From positions 5,534,501 through 5,598,500 of the forward strand of contig NZ_LT670849.1 of assembly GCF_900142985.1 (NCBI RefSeq): a stretch of DNA of 64,000 bases, read 5' to 3'. The translations under genes and the position numbers were made by a program. This document shows positions 12,310 to 21,131 of this stretch, piece after piece. The stretch comes from Bradyrhizobium erythrophlei (lineage in GTDB: Bacteria; Pseudomonadota; Alphaproteobacteria; Rhizobiales; Xanthobacteraceae). Every line of letters begins with the position of its first letter. The first letter of the stretch is position 1. The notes beneath the pieces are model-generated. The model did no database searches and was not told the DNA's origin. It worked only from the letters and a program-made list of their open reading frames with translations.

Positions 12310-13491
12310 ATGTCCGGTACCGACAGAACCAAACCCAGCCTCGAACTCGCCGGCCCCATCGTCATTTTGGTCGAGCCGCAGCTTGGCGAGAACATCGGCA
12401 TGGCCGCGCGCGCGATGGGCAATTTTGCGCTTGATCGGCTTCGCATCGTCAACCCGCGCGACGGCTGGCCGAACGTGGCAGCCCAACGCGCCGCGGCCGG
12501 CGCCGACCATATCCTTGAGCACGTCGAACTGTTCGAAACCGTCGAGGCGGCGGTAGCTGACTGCACGCTGCTGTTCGCCACCACCGCCCGCGCCCATGAC
12601 CAGGCCAAGCCCGTGGTCGGGCCGGAAGCGGCGGCGGCCGAAATGGTCGGCCAGATCAACGCCGGCGGCACGGTCGGCATTCTCTTCGGCCGCGAGCGCT
12701 GGGGGCTGACGAACGAGGAGGTCGGGCTTTCCAACCGCATCGTGACGTTCCCGGTCAATCCCGGCTTTGCCTCGCTCAACCTGGCGCAGGCGGTGCTTCT
12801 GATCAGCTATGAATGGTTCAAGCTCTCGACCGCGGGCACCTTGCCGTTTGCGATGACGGAGCGTTCCGAACCGGCGTCGCAATATCAGATCCAGGCCTTC
12901 TTCGATAATCTCGTCCGCGAACTCGACAAGGTCGAATTCCTGCGACCCGCCGAAAAGCGCGACACCATGCTGGTCAACCTGCGTAACATCTTCACCCGGA
13001 TGGAGCCGACCAAGCAGGACATGCACACGCTGCACGGCGTAGTGATGGCGATCGCCGAGGGACGAAAGGGACCGGCCAAGGGCGGCGTGCTCGATGGCGA
13101 ACAGGCGACGCGCTTGCGCGCGCTGCTCGCCGAGCAGGGCGGTGCGACATCCGATGGCAGCAGCACCGTGCGCGGGCTGGCGCGGCTGTTGCGGCGCAAT
13201 CCGACCGATGCCGAGCGCATTCTGTGGCAGTCGCTGACCCGCGATCGCCGCTTTGCGGGACAGTTCAAGCGGCAGACGCCGGTCGGCCGCCAGATCCCGG
13301 ATTTCGTTTCCTTCGTGCACCGGATCGCGATCGAACTGACGAACCCGGGCGAGTCCGACGCCATCATCAAGGACCGCAGCGGACGGCGGGCCTGGCTCGA
13401 GGCTCGGGATTACCGGGTGCTGGATATGGCGGTCGCCGACGTCGAGCGCGATCTGGACGCCGAACTGGATCGGCTCTCACAGCTCCTCTGA
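12310..13491 (+). CDS. SpoU/TrmJ-family RNA methyltransferase fused to a DUF559 endonuclease-like domain
   Basis: 393 residues in two parts. Residues about 12-255 form a SPOUT (trefoil-knot) methyltransferase of the TrmJ/YjtD class: VILVEPQLGENIGMAARAMGNF, GILFGRERWGLTNEEV and PVNPGFASLNLAQAVLLISYEW, the three family motifs. It is expected to 2'-O-methylate tRNA position 32 or rRNA. Residues about 290-390 read as DUF559, a Vsr-like fold: RNPTDAERILWQSLTRDRRF, FKRQTPVGRQIPDFVSF and RRAWLEARDYRVL. The usual acidic ELDGGQH motif is ELTNPGESD here, so the nuclease centre is probably altered. No frameshift is visible; it is one continuous reading frame. Confidence 0.88.
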   Translation: MSGTDRTKPSLELAGPIVILVEPQLGENIGMAARAMGNFALDRLRIVNPRDGWPNVAAQRAAAGADHILEHVELFETVEAAVADCTLLFATTARAHDQAKPVVGPEAAAAEMVGQINAGGTVGILFGRERWGLTNEEVGLSNRIVTFPVNPGFASLNLAQAVLLISYEWFKLSTAGTLPFAMTERSEPASQYQIQAFFDNLVRELDKVEFLRPAEKRDTMLVNLRNIFTRMEPTKQDMHTLHGVVMAIAEGRKGPAKGGVLDGEQATRLRALLAEQGGATSDGSSTVRGLARLLRRNPTDAERILWQSLTRDRRFAGQFKRQTPVGRQIPDFVSFVHRIAIELTNPGESDAIIKDRSGRRAWLEARDYRVLDMAVADVERDLDAELDRLSQLL

Positions 13492-13597
13492 GTACCGTTT
13501 TGACGCTGCCAGCGAATTTCTGCACCGTTGCCAGGATTAAGCGGGCCGGACTAGGGTTTCTGTCCAAGTAAGAATAAACATCAGGGAGAGCCTCATC

Positions 13598-14101
13598 ATG
13601 CGTCGCGTTCAACTTGCCGCACTTGTTGCCGCATTTGCATCACTTGCCGTCTTCGCTACTGCGCCCGCGATGGCGCAGTCGGTCCAGACCGAAAAGAACA
13701 TGTCGATGGGCCTGTCGCTCGCGATCATCCAGGGCGCGATCGAGCAGTGCACCAAGGATGGCTACAAGGTCTCGGTCACCATCGTCGACAAGGGCGGCAA
13801 CGTCGCCGCTCAAATCCGCGGCGACGGCACCGCGCCGCACACCATGGAATTCAGCCGGCTGAAGGCCTACACGGCCCGCACGCGCAACCAGACCTCGCTC
13901 CAGACCATGAAGATGCTCGAGGACCCGGCCAACGCCTTCATCCGCCAGATTCCAGGCGTGGTCGGCGTCGGTGGCGGCGTGCCCATCCGCGCCGGCAACG
14001 AGGTGATCGGCGGCGTCGGCGTTTCCGGTGCGCCCGGCGGCGAAAAAGACGAAGTCTGCGCCAATGCAGGGTTAGCCAAGGTCGCGGACGCGCTGAAATA
14101 A
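13598..14101 (+). CDS. Exported haem-binding-like protein (GlcG/HbpS family)
   Basis: 167 residues with an N-terminal signal peptide (MRRVQLAALVAAFASLAVFATAPAMAQ, cleavage near residue 27). It is followed by a GlcG/HbpS (DUF336) domain: LSLAIIQGAIEQCTKDGYKVSVTIVDKGG, then RLKAYTARTRNQTS, and the C-terminal IPGVVGVGGGVPIRAGNEVIGGVGVSGAPGG loop region. Members bind haem or small ligands or act as accessory proteins, so no reaction is assigned. The start has a GGGAG ribosome site about 10 bp upstream. It lies 35 bp before an exported esterase gene and may share its transcript. Confidence 0.85.
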   Translation: MRRVQLAALVAAFASLAVFATAPAMAQSVQTEKNMSMGLSLAIIQGAIEQCTKDGYKVSVTIVDKGGNVAAQIRGDGTAPHTMEFSRLKAYTARTRNQTSLQTMKMLEDPANAFIRQIPGVVGVGGGVPIRAGNEVIGGVGVSGAPGGEKDEVCANAGLAKVADALK

Positions 14102-14136
14102 GATTCAAAAATAAAATTAGGGACTGGAGACGACCA

Positions 14137-15222
14137 ATGAAGAAGTCGCAGCTCGCGACGGGGCGCGCCCTGTCGCCAACCGTTCTGGCCTTGGGCAGCC
14201 TCGCGCTGTTTTGCCTTGCCACGATCGTGAACGCACAAACACCGCCCGCCGGCACGCTTCAGGTGCCGGCCAAGACGCTAACGACGCCGACCGACGTTAG
14301 TCCGCAGCTTGCGAAGATCATCGGCGCGCCGCTGCGCTCGAACTGGGACATTCATCCCAAGACCGGCGAGGAGTGGAAGCCGGTGGCGGATGCCGGCGCC
14401 GAGGCGCTGATGAAGAATGTGCCGGGGATGATGGAGCGGCTGAAGGTCAAGGTCGAGAAGACCACGATCGACGGCGTGCGCGCCTTCATCGTGACGCCGG
14501 AGACCATCGCGCCGGAAAACACCAACCGCCAGCTCATCCACATGCATGGCGGCTGTTACGTGCTCAACCCGCGCGAGGCCAGCCTGCCGGAAGCGCTGTT
14601 CATGGCCGGCTTCGGGCATATCAAGGTGGTTTCGGTCGAATACCGCATGCCGCCCGAGGCGTATTTTCCGGCCGCGCTCGACGACGGCATCACCGTCTAC
14701 AAGGCGCTGATGAAAACCACGCCGGCGAAGAACATGGCGTTCTTCGGCACCTCGGCGGGGGGCGCGCTGGTGCTCGAAATGGGGTTGAAGGCCAAAGAAC
14801 TCGGCCTGCCGATGCCCGGTGCGATCGCCTCGGGCACGCCGATGTCGGATGTGACGAAAGTCGGCGATACCTTCCAGACCAACGCCATGGTCGACAACGT
14901 GCTGGTCTCGCCCGACGGCTTCTGCGATGCCGGCACCATCGTCTATGCCGCCGGCCATGACCTGAAAGATCCGCTGTTGTCGCCGGTCTATGGCGACATG
15001 CACGGCTTTCCGCCGACCATCCTCACCAGCGGGACTCGTGATCTTCTGTTGAGCAACACGGTTCGTGTTCACCGCAAGCTGCGGCAGGCGGGCGTCGAAG
15101 CAGCCCTTCAGGTCTATGAGGGGATGGCGCACGCGCACTACATCCGCGATGACACAGCGTCGGAGTCAAAGGAAGTGTTCGAGGAAATCGCGACCTTCTT
15201 CGACAAGCACCTCGGCAAGTAG
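14137..15222 (+). CDS. Exported alpha/beta hydrolase, acetyl-esterase (hormone-sensitive-lipase) type
   Basis: 361 residues with a signal peptide at about 1-33 (VLALGSLALFCLATIVNAQ). The HSL-type oxyanion motif HMHGG is at about residues 135-139, and the nucleophile elbow GTSAGG has Ser206. The acidic and His members are probably in LTSGTRDLLL and MAHAHYIRD. The ATG at 14137 follows GGACTGGAGA. The same frame is open upstream, but that part overlaps the haem-binding-like gene in another frame and is not real. Probably a periplasmic esterase or lactonase; substrate unknown. Confidence 0.88.
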   Translation: MKKSQLATGRALSPTVLALGSLALFCLATIVNAQTPPAGTLQVPAKTLTTPTDVSPQLAKIIGAPLRSNWDIHPKTGEEWKPVADAGAEALMKNVPGMMERLKVKVEKTTIDGVRAFIVTPETIAPENTNRQLIHMHGGCYVLNPREASLPEALFMAGFGHIKVVSVEYRMPPEAYFPAALDDGITVYKALMKTTPAKNMAFFGTSAGGALVLEMGLKAKELGLPMPGAIASGTPMSDVTKVGDTFQTNAMVDNVLVSPDGFCDAGTIVYAAGHDLKDPLLSPVYGDMHGFPPTILTSGTRDLLLSNTVRVHRKLRQAGVEAALQVYEGMAHAHYIRDDTASESKEVFEEIATFFDKHLGK

Positions 15223-15238
15223 CACGAGGCACGAAGAC

Positions 15239-15269
15239 GAGAACAGGGCGGTCGACGCCGCCCGTTCTC
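15239..15269. terminator. Hairpin between convergent esterase and TetR genes
   Basis: GAGAACAGGGCGG pairs with CCGCCCGTTCTC across a 6-base loop with one bulged A. It fills the 47-bp space between two convergent stop codons, where a bidirectional terminator is expected. No long T-run is present on either side. Confidence 0.55.
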
Positions 15270-15935
15270 TTAGACGGCGGCTAACTCTTCGCCGGCGCTC
15301 ATCCCGCGCTTGGGTTTTTTCGACTTCGATGGCACGAACAGCGAGCCGGCCGCGAGACCGGCCGTGTCGGCGACGCCAGGATCGCGCGTCACCATGGCTG
15401 CAACGATGGCGCCATCCATCAACAGCCCGAGCTGGTGCGCCAGCACGGCGGGTTCAGATGCGCCCATCTCGCCGGCGAGTTTTTCGATATAGCCGAGAAC
15501 GACCTTCTTGTGCCGCATCGCGATAGCGCGAAGCTGCTTCTGATCCTTGTCGTGTTCGCCGACCGCATTGATGAAAGGACAGCCGTAGAAACGCTCCTGA
15601 CGGAACCAATCCTTCAGCGCCGGAAAAATCCGCGTCAGCTTTTCCTGCGGGCTGCCGCCGCCGGCTTCGATCGCGCCGATGAACCATTCGCGCCACTGCT
15701 TGCCTTCGGTCTCCAGCACGACGTGCACGAGGTTGTTCTTCGAGCCGAACAGTTTGTAGAGCGTGGTCTTGGCAGTTCCGGCCTCGTTGATGATGGCGTC
15801 GATGCCGGTGGCGTTGATGCCGTTCTTGCAGAACAGATACGTCGCCGCGTTCAACAATCGCCCGCGCGCGGATTCATCGTCGCTCGCCTCGTGAGGCGCT
15901 GGCGCCGAACGCTTCTTCGAAGATGGCTTTCCCAT
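15270..15935 (-). CDS. TetR-family transcriptional regulator
   Basis: 221 residues from the ATG at 15935; longer readings from 15977 or a TTG at 15992 are possible. A basic N-terminal tail precedes the HTH: RGRLLNAATYLFCKNGINATGIDAIINEAGTAKTTLYKLFGSKNNLV, a textbook TetR helix-turn-helix. It is followed by a ligand domain resembling the C-terminal domain often found with OsmC and oxidative-stress genes. It is divergent from the OsmC gene (231-bp shared promoter region), so it probably regulates the OsmC/acyl-CoA-dehydrogenase-like genes and itself. A candidate operator lies at 16132-16141. Confidence 0.88.
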   Translation of the reverse strand: MGKPSSKKRSAPAPHEASDDESARGRLLNAATYLFCKNGINATGIDAIINEAGTAKTTLYKLFGSKNNLVHVVLETEGKQWREWFIGAIEAGGGSPQEKLTRIFPALKDWFRQERFYGCPFINAVGEHDKDQKQLRAIAMRHKKVVLGYIEKLAGEMGASEPAVLAHQLGLLMDGAIVAAMVTRDPGVADTAGLAAGSLFVPSKSKKPKRGMSAGEELAAV

Positions 15936-16131
15936 GGCGTCACTTAATCCGACTGGCTTGTTCCTATCAAGTCGCATCTTGCCTGCGCGCAAATTGATCG
16001 GTGCAAACGCGCAAATGCATCGCGATTGAGCACGAGGCTACTGATCGGTTTTCGGGCAGCCTTGGCTAAGCGGCTAAGCGGCTTCGTCTTTTTTTCTGGG
16101 GGAATTCTGGCACGGTTCATGCAGGAAACAG

Positions 16132-16141
16132 ACCGTTCGGT
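16132..16141. promoter_or_regulatory. Candidate TetR operator ACCG-TT-CGGT
   Basis: A short perfect dyad, ACCGTTCGGT, 25 bp before the OsmC start in the intergenic region shared with a divergent TetR gene. Dyads of this sequence type are common TetR targets, but the assignment here is positional inference. Confidence 0.4.
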
Positions 16142-16166
16142 ATCCTCGCTCCTAGGGAGAAACTAA

Positions 16167-16712
16167 ATGACCGCGGTCGCTCAGAAAACAGCGCTCACCG
16201 GCTGCCTCGCGCCCATCGACAAGCAAGGCCTGGAACAACTCATCGCCAACGGCAAAGCCAACCCGAAGGTCATCAAGACCTTGAAATGCAAGACGGTGGC
16301 CGAAGGCAAGTTCCGCCACGCCAACTACATCCGCAACCTCGCACCATACATTGTCGACGAGCCGCCGGGCCTGCTTGGCGACGACACCGCTCCCAATCCG
16401 TCGGAAGCCTCGCTCGCCGCGCTCGGTTCGTGTCTTGCCGTCGGACTTCACGCCAACGCCGTGCACCGCGGCTGGACCGTCAACAAGCTCGAACTCGAGC
16501 TCGAGGGTGATCTCAATATCACGGCGGTCTGGGGCACCGGCGACGTCAGTGAGAAGCCCGTTGGGTTCACCGACGTCCGCGTCAAGGTCGACATGGAATG
16601 CGAAGGCGTTCCGAAGAGCGAGATCGATGCGCTCGTCGCCCACGTCAAGAAGTGGTCGCCGGTCGCCAACACCTTCACCCGCCCCGTCAATCTCGAGGTC
16701 AACGCGTCCTGA
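16167..16712 (+). CDS. OsmC-family protein (peroxiredoxin-like)
   Basis: 181 residues with the OsmC/Ohr fold. It has PNPSEASLAALGSCLAVGLHANAVHRGW at about residues 75-102, carrying the first conserved cysteine in the helix after the A-L-G-S motif. VDMECEGVPKSEIDALVAHV holds a second cysteine, followed by the terminal SPVANTFTRPVNLEV segment. Members reduce organic hydroperoxides through the two cysteines. The order with the downstream acyl-CoA-dehydrogenase-like gene (36-bp gap), rhodanese and cyn genes suggests a sulfur or stress-linked transcription unit (inference). Confidence 0.88.
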   Translation: MTAVAQKTALTGCLAPIDKQGLEQLIANGKANPKVIKTLKCKTVAEGKFRHANYIRNLAPYIVDEPPGLLGDDTAPNPSEASLAALGSCLAVGLHANAVHRGWTVNKLELELEGDLNITAVWGTGDVSEKPVGFTDVRVKVDMECEGVPKSEIDALVAHVKKWSPVANTFTRPVNLEVNAS

Positions 16713-16748
16713 GATTGAACGAAAACCTGAAGAGAGGCGGAGGGTGTG

Positions 16749-17867
16749 ATGGGTTCAGTGGCTCTAAACCGGCACGTGATCGGCGACGAAGTCTCCTTGG
16801 CATCGATAGCCGAGCAGGTCGCCACCATTGCCCGCAAGAACCTTGCGCCCATGGCGCCCGCCATCGACGCCGGCACGGTCTATCCCGACGAATTGCTGCA
16901 TCGTCTTGGCGATGTCGGCGCGTGGGGAAGCCATCTGCCGAAGAATGGCGCAGCCGATCTGCGCTGCGCCATTCATTCGATCGCAGCGCTCGGTGAAGTC
17001 TGTGGCGCCACCGCCTTCATGGCGTGGTGCCAGAATACGCTGGTCTGGTACGTCGCGAATTCCACCAATCCGAAACTGGTGGCGAAATTCGGCGACAAGT
17101 TTTCAACCGGCCAGATCCTTGGCGGCACCGGGTTGTCCAATCCGATGAAGAGCTTCTTCGGAATCGAGAAGCTGAAATTGAAGGGGCGGAAGGTCGACGG
17201 CGGCTACATCGTCAAGGGCGCGCTGCCCTGGGTCTCTAACCTCGGGCCCAACCATTTCTTTGGCACCATTTTCGAGCGCGAGGACGAGCCTGGCGGCATC
17301 GTGATGTTCCTCGCCGACTGCTCGGATCCGGCGGTCAGCTTGCAGCCGTGCAAGCCGTTCCTCGCCATGGACGGCACCGGTACCTACGGCGTGCAGTTTC
17401 GCGATGTCTTCGTGCCCGACGATCTCATCCTGGCTGATACCGCCGGACCGTTCGTGAAGAAAATTCGTGCCGGATTCATTCTGCTGCAAGCGGGTATGGC
17501 GACCGGTCTCATCCGCGATTGCATCAACATCATGAACGAGGTCGATCCGCCGCTCGGCCACGTCAATCGCTACCTGCCGCAGCAGCCGGTGAATTTCGCA
17601 GAATTGCTCGCCGAGCTCGAAGCCGAAACGATGACGCTCGCCGCCGATCCCTACAACGAAGAGGAAAGCTACTGGCGCAAGGTCGTCGCGCTTCGCCTAC
17701 GTCTGGGTGAGGCCAGCGTCGCGGCGGCGCATGCGGCGATGCTCCACTGCGGCGCGCGCGGCTACCTGAAAAGTCATCGCGCCCAGCGCCGGCTCCGCGA
17801 AGCCTATTTCGTCGCCATCGTGACGCCCGCCACCAAGCAATTGCGGAAGATGCTGGCGGACATGTGA
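16749..17867 (+). CDS. Acyl-CoA dehydrogenase-like flavoprotein
   Basis: 372 residues from ATG 16749 (a GTG one codon earlier is equally possible); the GAGGCGGAGGG ribosome site precedes it. The sequence follows the acyl-CoA dehydrogenase/monooxygenase layout. The N-terminal helical domain includes YPDELLHRLGDVGAWGSHLPKNGAADL. The middle beta-domain has GYIVKGALPWVSNLGPNHFFG and MDGTGTYGVQFRDVFVPDDLIL. A C-terminal helical domain follows, with AAAHAAMLHCGARGYLKSHRAQRRLREAYF. The catalytic Glu of classical dehydrogenases is not evident, so a related flavin-dependent oxidase or desulfurization-type monooxygenase is possible. OsmC and rhodanese neighbours hint at sulfur compounds. Confidence 0.82.
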   Translation: MGSVALNRHVIGDEVSLASIAEQVATIARKNLAPMAPAIDAGTVYPDELLHRLGDVGAWGSHLPKNGAADLRCAIHSIAALGEVCGATAFMAWCQNTLVWYVANSTNPKLVAKFGDKFSTGQILGGTGLSNPMKSFFGIEKLKLKGRKVDGGYIVKGALPWVSNLGPNHFFGTIFEREDEPGGIVMFLADCSDPAVSLQPCKPFLAMDGTGTYGVQFRDVFVPDDLILADTAGPFVKKIRAGFILLQAGMATGLIRDCINIMNEVDPPLGHVNRYLPQQPVNFAELLAELEAETMTLAADPYNEEESYWRKVVALRLRLGEASVAAAHAAMLHCGARGYLKSHRAQRRLREAYFVAIVTPATKQLRKMLADM

Positions 17868-17915
17868 GGTTTTTCGACCCCGACCAAACTTGAACCACAA
17901 ACAGGAGAGGCTGCC

Positions 17916-18794
17916 ATGACGGACGTTCTGATTTCTGCCAGCGAACTCGCCGAATTCATCGCAAAGGAGCCGTGTGTCATCATCGACACCCGTAATCCCG
18001 ATGCGTATGCCGCGGGGCATCTGCCCAATGCGGTGAACGTGCATGAGATCTTCACGTATCTCGCAACGTCGACGCCCGAAGGCATGCACGAACTGAAGAC
18101 GAAATTCGCCGACGCATTCGGCAAGGCCGGGCTCTCCGGCAAGGAAACCGCCGTCATCTACGAACAGTCCATGAATTCCGGCTTCGGCCAGTCCTGCCGC
18201 GGTTATTACCTGCTCACCATGCTCGGCTATCCGAAGGTCAAGGTGGTGCACGGCGGATACGATGCCTGGGCCGCGGCGGGATTGCCGACCACGACCGCGG
18301 TGCCGTCGCCGAAGTCTGCGTCGTTCTCGATCGTCCCGGAAGCAGGCGACATCCTGATCGACGCCAAGACCATGCTTGCCGCCGTCGGCAAGCATGGCAT
18401 TGCACTGCTTGATGTGCGCGACATCGACGAGTGGATCGGCGAAAGTTCGTCGCCTTACGGCAAGGACTTCTGCCCGCGCAAGGGCCGGATTCCTGGCGCT
18501 GTCTGGCTCGAATGGTATCGCATGATGAAGCCGACGGCTGAAGGGCCGCGCTTCAAGTCGAAGAACGAAATCCTCGCCGAATGCGCCACCGTCGGCATCA
18601 CCCAGAGCACGCCGGTCTACCTTTACTGCTTCAAGGGCGCGCGGGCGTCGAACACGTTCCTGGCACTGAAGAACGCCGGCGTGAAGGATGTGCGGATGTA
18701 TTTTGGCTCATGGAACGAATGGTCTCGCGATCCGTCGCTGCCGATCGAGGAAGGTCTCCCCATCGAGGCGAAGCTGACCGAAAAAGCGGCATAA
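17916..18794 (+). CDS. Two-domain rhodanese sulfurtransferase
   Basis: 292 residues. The N-terminal inactive rhodanese domain (about 5-125; VIIDTRNPDAYAAGHLPNAVNVHE, VVHGGYDAWAAAGLP) is followed by a catalytic one (about 140-285; IALLDVRDIDEWIG, GRIPGAVWLEWYRM). The active-site cysteine is Cys238 in YLYCFKGARASNT; the loop CFKGAR differs from CRxGxR of thiosulfate:cyanide enzymes and CGSGVTA of mercaptopyruvate enzymes. It transfers a sulfane sulfur, potentially to cyanide, giving thiocyanate. It stands 102 bp upstream of the cyanate transporter and cyanase genes, which supports a link to cyanide/cyanate handling (inference). Confidence 0.87.
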   Translation: MTDVLISASELAEFIAKEPCVIIDTRNPDAYAAGHLPNAVNVHEIFTYLATSTPEGMHELKTKFADAFGKAGLSGKETAVIYEQSMNSGFGQSCRGYYLLTMLGYPKVKVVHGGYDAWAAAGLPTTTAVPSPKSASFSIVPEAGDILIDAKTMLAAVGKHGIALLDVRDIDEWIGESSSPYGKDFCPRKGRIPGAVWLEWYRMMKPTAEGPRFKSKNEILAECATVGITQSTPVYLYCFKGARASNTFLALKNAGVKDVRMYFGSWNEWSRDPSLPIEEGLPIEAKLTEKAA

Positions 18795-18896
18795 AACCTG
18801 CATGAATTTTCATCGCCCGGTCGCATCAGCGGCCGGGCGGTGAACTTGCTGGTGTGGCGGGATGCCGCACCACAGACGCGTGAGGGAATGCAGGGC

Positions 18897-20282
18897 ATGC
18901 CGACCTTTGACGATCCGTTCGATGCCGACCGTGAACTTTCGCGGGCCGGTTGCGCCTGCGGCCAGCATCGTTACGAGGCCGAGCATGCACAGGCAACGCT
19001 TGCGATGCGTTGCGAGCCAGTGGCCGGCGAAGACAAGCGTTATGAAGGCGTCGTTGCGTCGGCAGTGATGCGGGCAATGTTTCCGAGAGATGCCGCGCGC
19101 CGCGCTTTCCTGAAGTCGGTCGGCGCTTCGACGGCGCTTGCCGCGATCTCGCAATTCTTTCCGTTGAAGACGGCGACCGAAGCTTTCGCCGACGCTGGGC
19201 TGCCCGAGAAGAAAGACCTCAAGGTCGGCTTCATCCCGATCACTTGCGCGACGCCGATCATCATGGGGGCGCCGCTCGGCTTCTATGCCAAGCATGGGCT
19301 CAACGTCGAAGTGGTGAAGACCGCCGGCTGGGCGGTGGTGCGCGACAAGACCATCAACAAGGAATACGACGCCTCGCACATGCTGGCGCCGATGCCGATT
19401 GCGATTTCGCTCGGCCTCGGGGCGCAGGCGATCCCGTTCGCGGTGCCCGCGATCGAGAACATCAACGGGCAGGGCATTACCCTTGCGATGAAGCACCGGG
19501 ATCGCCGCGATCCGAAGGAATGGAAGGGCATGAAGTTCGCCATTCCCTTCGATTACTCGATGCACAACTACCTGCTGCGTTATTATCTTGCCGAACACGG
19601 CCTCGACCCCGATACCGACGTGCAGCTTCGCTCGGTGCCGCCGCCGGAAATGGTCGCCAACCTGCGTGCCGACAATATCGACGGGTTCCTCGCGCCCGAC
19701 AACATCTGCCAGCGCGCGATCTATGACGGCGTCGGCTTCATGCACATTTTGTCGAAGGAGATCTGGGACGGCCATCCCTGTTGCTCCTTCGCGGCGAGCC
19801 GTGAGTTCATCACGACGGCGCCGAACAGTTTTGCGGCGCTGACGCGGGCCATTCTTGACGCAACCGCCTATGCCTCCAAAGCGGAGAACCGCAGGCAGAT
19901 TGCGGAGGCAATCGCGCCGGCCAACTACATCAACGCGCCGGTCACCGTGCTGGAGCAGGTACTGACCGGGACCTATGCCGACGGCTTAGGGGGCATCAAG
20001 ACCGATCCCAAGCGCGTCGATTTCGATCCCTTCCCCTGGCAGTCCTTTGCGGTCTGGATGCTGACGCAGATGAAGCGCTGGGGCCAGATCAAGGGCGATG
20101 TCGACTACAAAGCCATCGCCGAGCAAGTTTATCTGGCAACCGGCACGCGCAAGACGATGGCGGAGATGGGCTTTGCCGCGCCGGAAGCCGCGTACAAATC
20201 CTTTGTCGTGATGGGCAAGACCTTCGATCCGGCGAAGCCCGACGACTATCTCAACAGCTTCAAGATCAGGAAGTCGTCGTGA
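18897..20282 (+). CDS. ABC transporter substrate-binding protein, NrtA/CmpA/CynA type
   Basis: 461 residues from the ATG at 18897; an ATG at 18888 and a GTG at 18840 are in frame. The N-terminus is unusual: an approximately 70-residue cytoplasm-like segment with a GCACGQHRYEAEH motif precedes the RRAFLKSVGASTALAAISQF twin-arginine-like signal. The remainder is a NrtA/SsuA-like periplasmic binding domain: LKVGFIPITCATPIIMGAPLGFYAKHGLNVEVVKTAGWAV, then SHMLAPMPIAISLG and the VPPPEMVANLRADNIDGFLAPD motif. The cyanase gene at the operon end makes cyanate the likely ligand, as in cyanobacterial cynABDS; nitrate or bicarbonate cannot be excluded by sequence alone. Confidence 0.85.
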   Translation: MPTFDDPFDADRELSRAGCACGQHRYEAEHAQATLAMRCEPVAGEDKRYEGVVASAVMRAMFPRDAARRAFLKSVGASTALAAISQFFPLKTATEAFADAGLPEKKDLKVGFIPITCATPIIMGAPLGFYAKHGLNVEVVKTAGWAVVRDKTINKEYDASHMLAPMPIAISLGLGAQAIPFAVPAIENINGQGITLAMKHRDRRDPKEWKGMKFAIPFDYSMHNYLLRYYLAEHGLDPDTDVQLRSVPPPEMVANLRADNIDGFLAPDNICQRAIYDGVGFMHILSKEIWDGHPCCSFAASREFITTAPNSFAALTRAILDATAYASKAENRRQIAEAIAPANYINAPVTVLEQVLTGTYADGLGGIKTDPKRVDFDPFPWQSFAVWMLTQMKRWGQIKGDVDYKAIAEQVYLATGTRKTMAEMGFAAPEAAYKSFVVMGKTFDPAKPDDYLNSFKIRKSS

Positions 20283-21127
20283 CGGGCATGACGTCTTCAC
20301 TGACCTTCCGCGCGGCCGTCATCTCGATTGCGCTGTTTTTGGCATTTATCGGCGTCTGGCACCTCGCCACGCGAAGCAGTAGCGCGGTGGCCAGCATGAG
20401 CCCGGAATATGCCAAGCTGATGGGCGCGACCGCGACGCAAGGCAAATCCGCGATGCCGGGTCCGCTCGATGTCGGCGCCAAGCTGTGGGAGCACCTGAAG
20501 CGGCCGTTCTACGACAACGGCCCGAACGACAAGGGGCTCGGCATCCAGCTCGGCTATTCGATTGCCCGCGTCGGCCTCGGTTATCTGCTGGCCGTTATCG
20601 TTGCCATTCCCCTGGGCTTCCTGATCGGCATGTCGCCCTTGATCAGCCGCGCGCTCGATCCGTTTATCCAGGTGTTAAAGCCGATCTCGCCGCTCGCCTG
20701 GATGCCGCTCGCGCTCTACACCATCAAGGATTCCGGCCTGTCGGCGATCTTCGTGATCTTCATCTGCTCGGTCTGGCCGATGCTGCTCAATACCGCCTTC
20801 GGCGTCGCCGCCGTGCGCAAGGAGTGGATCAATGTGGCGCGCACGCTGGAAGTCGGCGCGCTGCGGCGCGCCTTCACCGTGATCCTGCCCGCGGCCGCGC
20901 CGACCATCCTCACCGGCATGCGGATTTCGATCGGCATTGCCTGGCTCGTAATCGTGGCGGCCGAAATGCTGGTCGGCGGCACCGGCATCGGCTACTTCGT
21001 GTGGAACGAGTGGAACAACCTTTCGATCACTAATGTCATCATCGCCATCCTGCTGATCGGGCTGGTCGGCATGTTGCTCGATCAAATCCTCGCGCGCTTC
21101 ACCCGCATGGTGACGTTCCCGGAATGA
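20279..21127 (+). CDS. ABC transporter permease (cyanate/nitrate-type, CynB-like)
   Basis: 282 residues from a GTG overlapping the preceding stop by 4 bp; an ATG at 20288 is an alternative. It has a first membrane helix (VISIALFLAFIGVWHLA), then the binding-protein-dependent permease core with about five more helices. The EAA-like loop is EWINVARTLEVGALRRAFTVILPAAAPTILTGMRISIGIAWLVIV, with the conserved GxxxxxxxxxxILP pattern that contacts the ATPase. It belongs to the nitrate/sulfonate/taurine permease family. Translational coupling to the substrate-binding gene supports one transporter. Confidence 0.9.
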   Translation: MTGMTSSLTFRAAVISIALFLAFIGVWHLATRSSSAVASMSPEYAKLMGATATQGKSAMPGPLDVGAKLWEHLKRPFYDNGPNDKGLGIQLGYSIARVGLGYLLAVIVAIPLGFLIGMSPLISRALDPFIQVLKPISPLAWMPLALYTIKDSGLSAIFVIFICSVWPMLLNTAFGVAAVRKEWINVARTLEVGALRRAFTVILPAAAPTILTGMRISIGIAWLVIVAAEMLVGGTGIGYFVWNEWNNLSITNVIIAILLIGLVGMLLDQILARFTRMVTFPE

Positions 21128-21131
21128 CGCC

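Noticed and set aside
13747..14136. Upstream in-frame extension of the exported esterase
   Set aside because: It overlaps the haem-binding-like gene in another frame and contains Arg-rich shadow sequence; the signal peptide starts at 14137.
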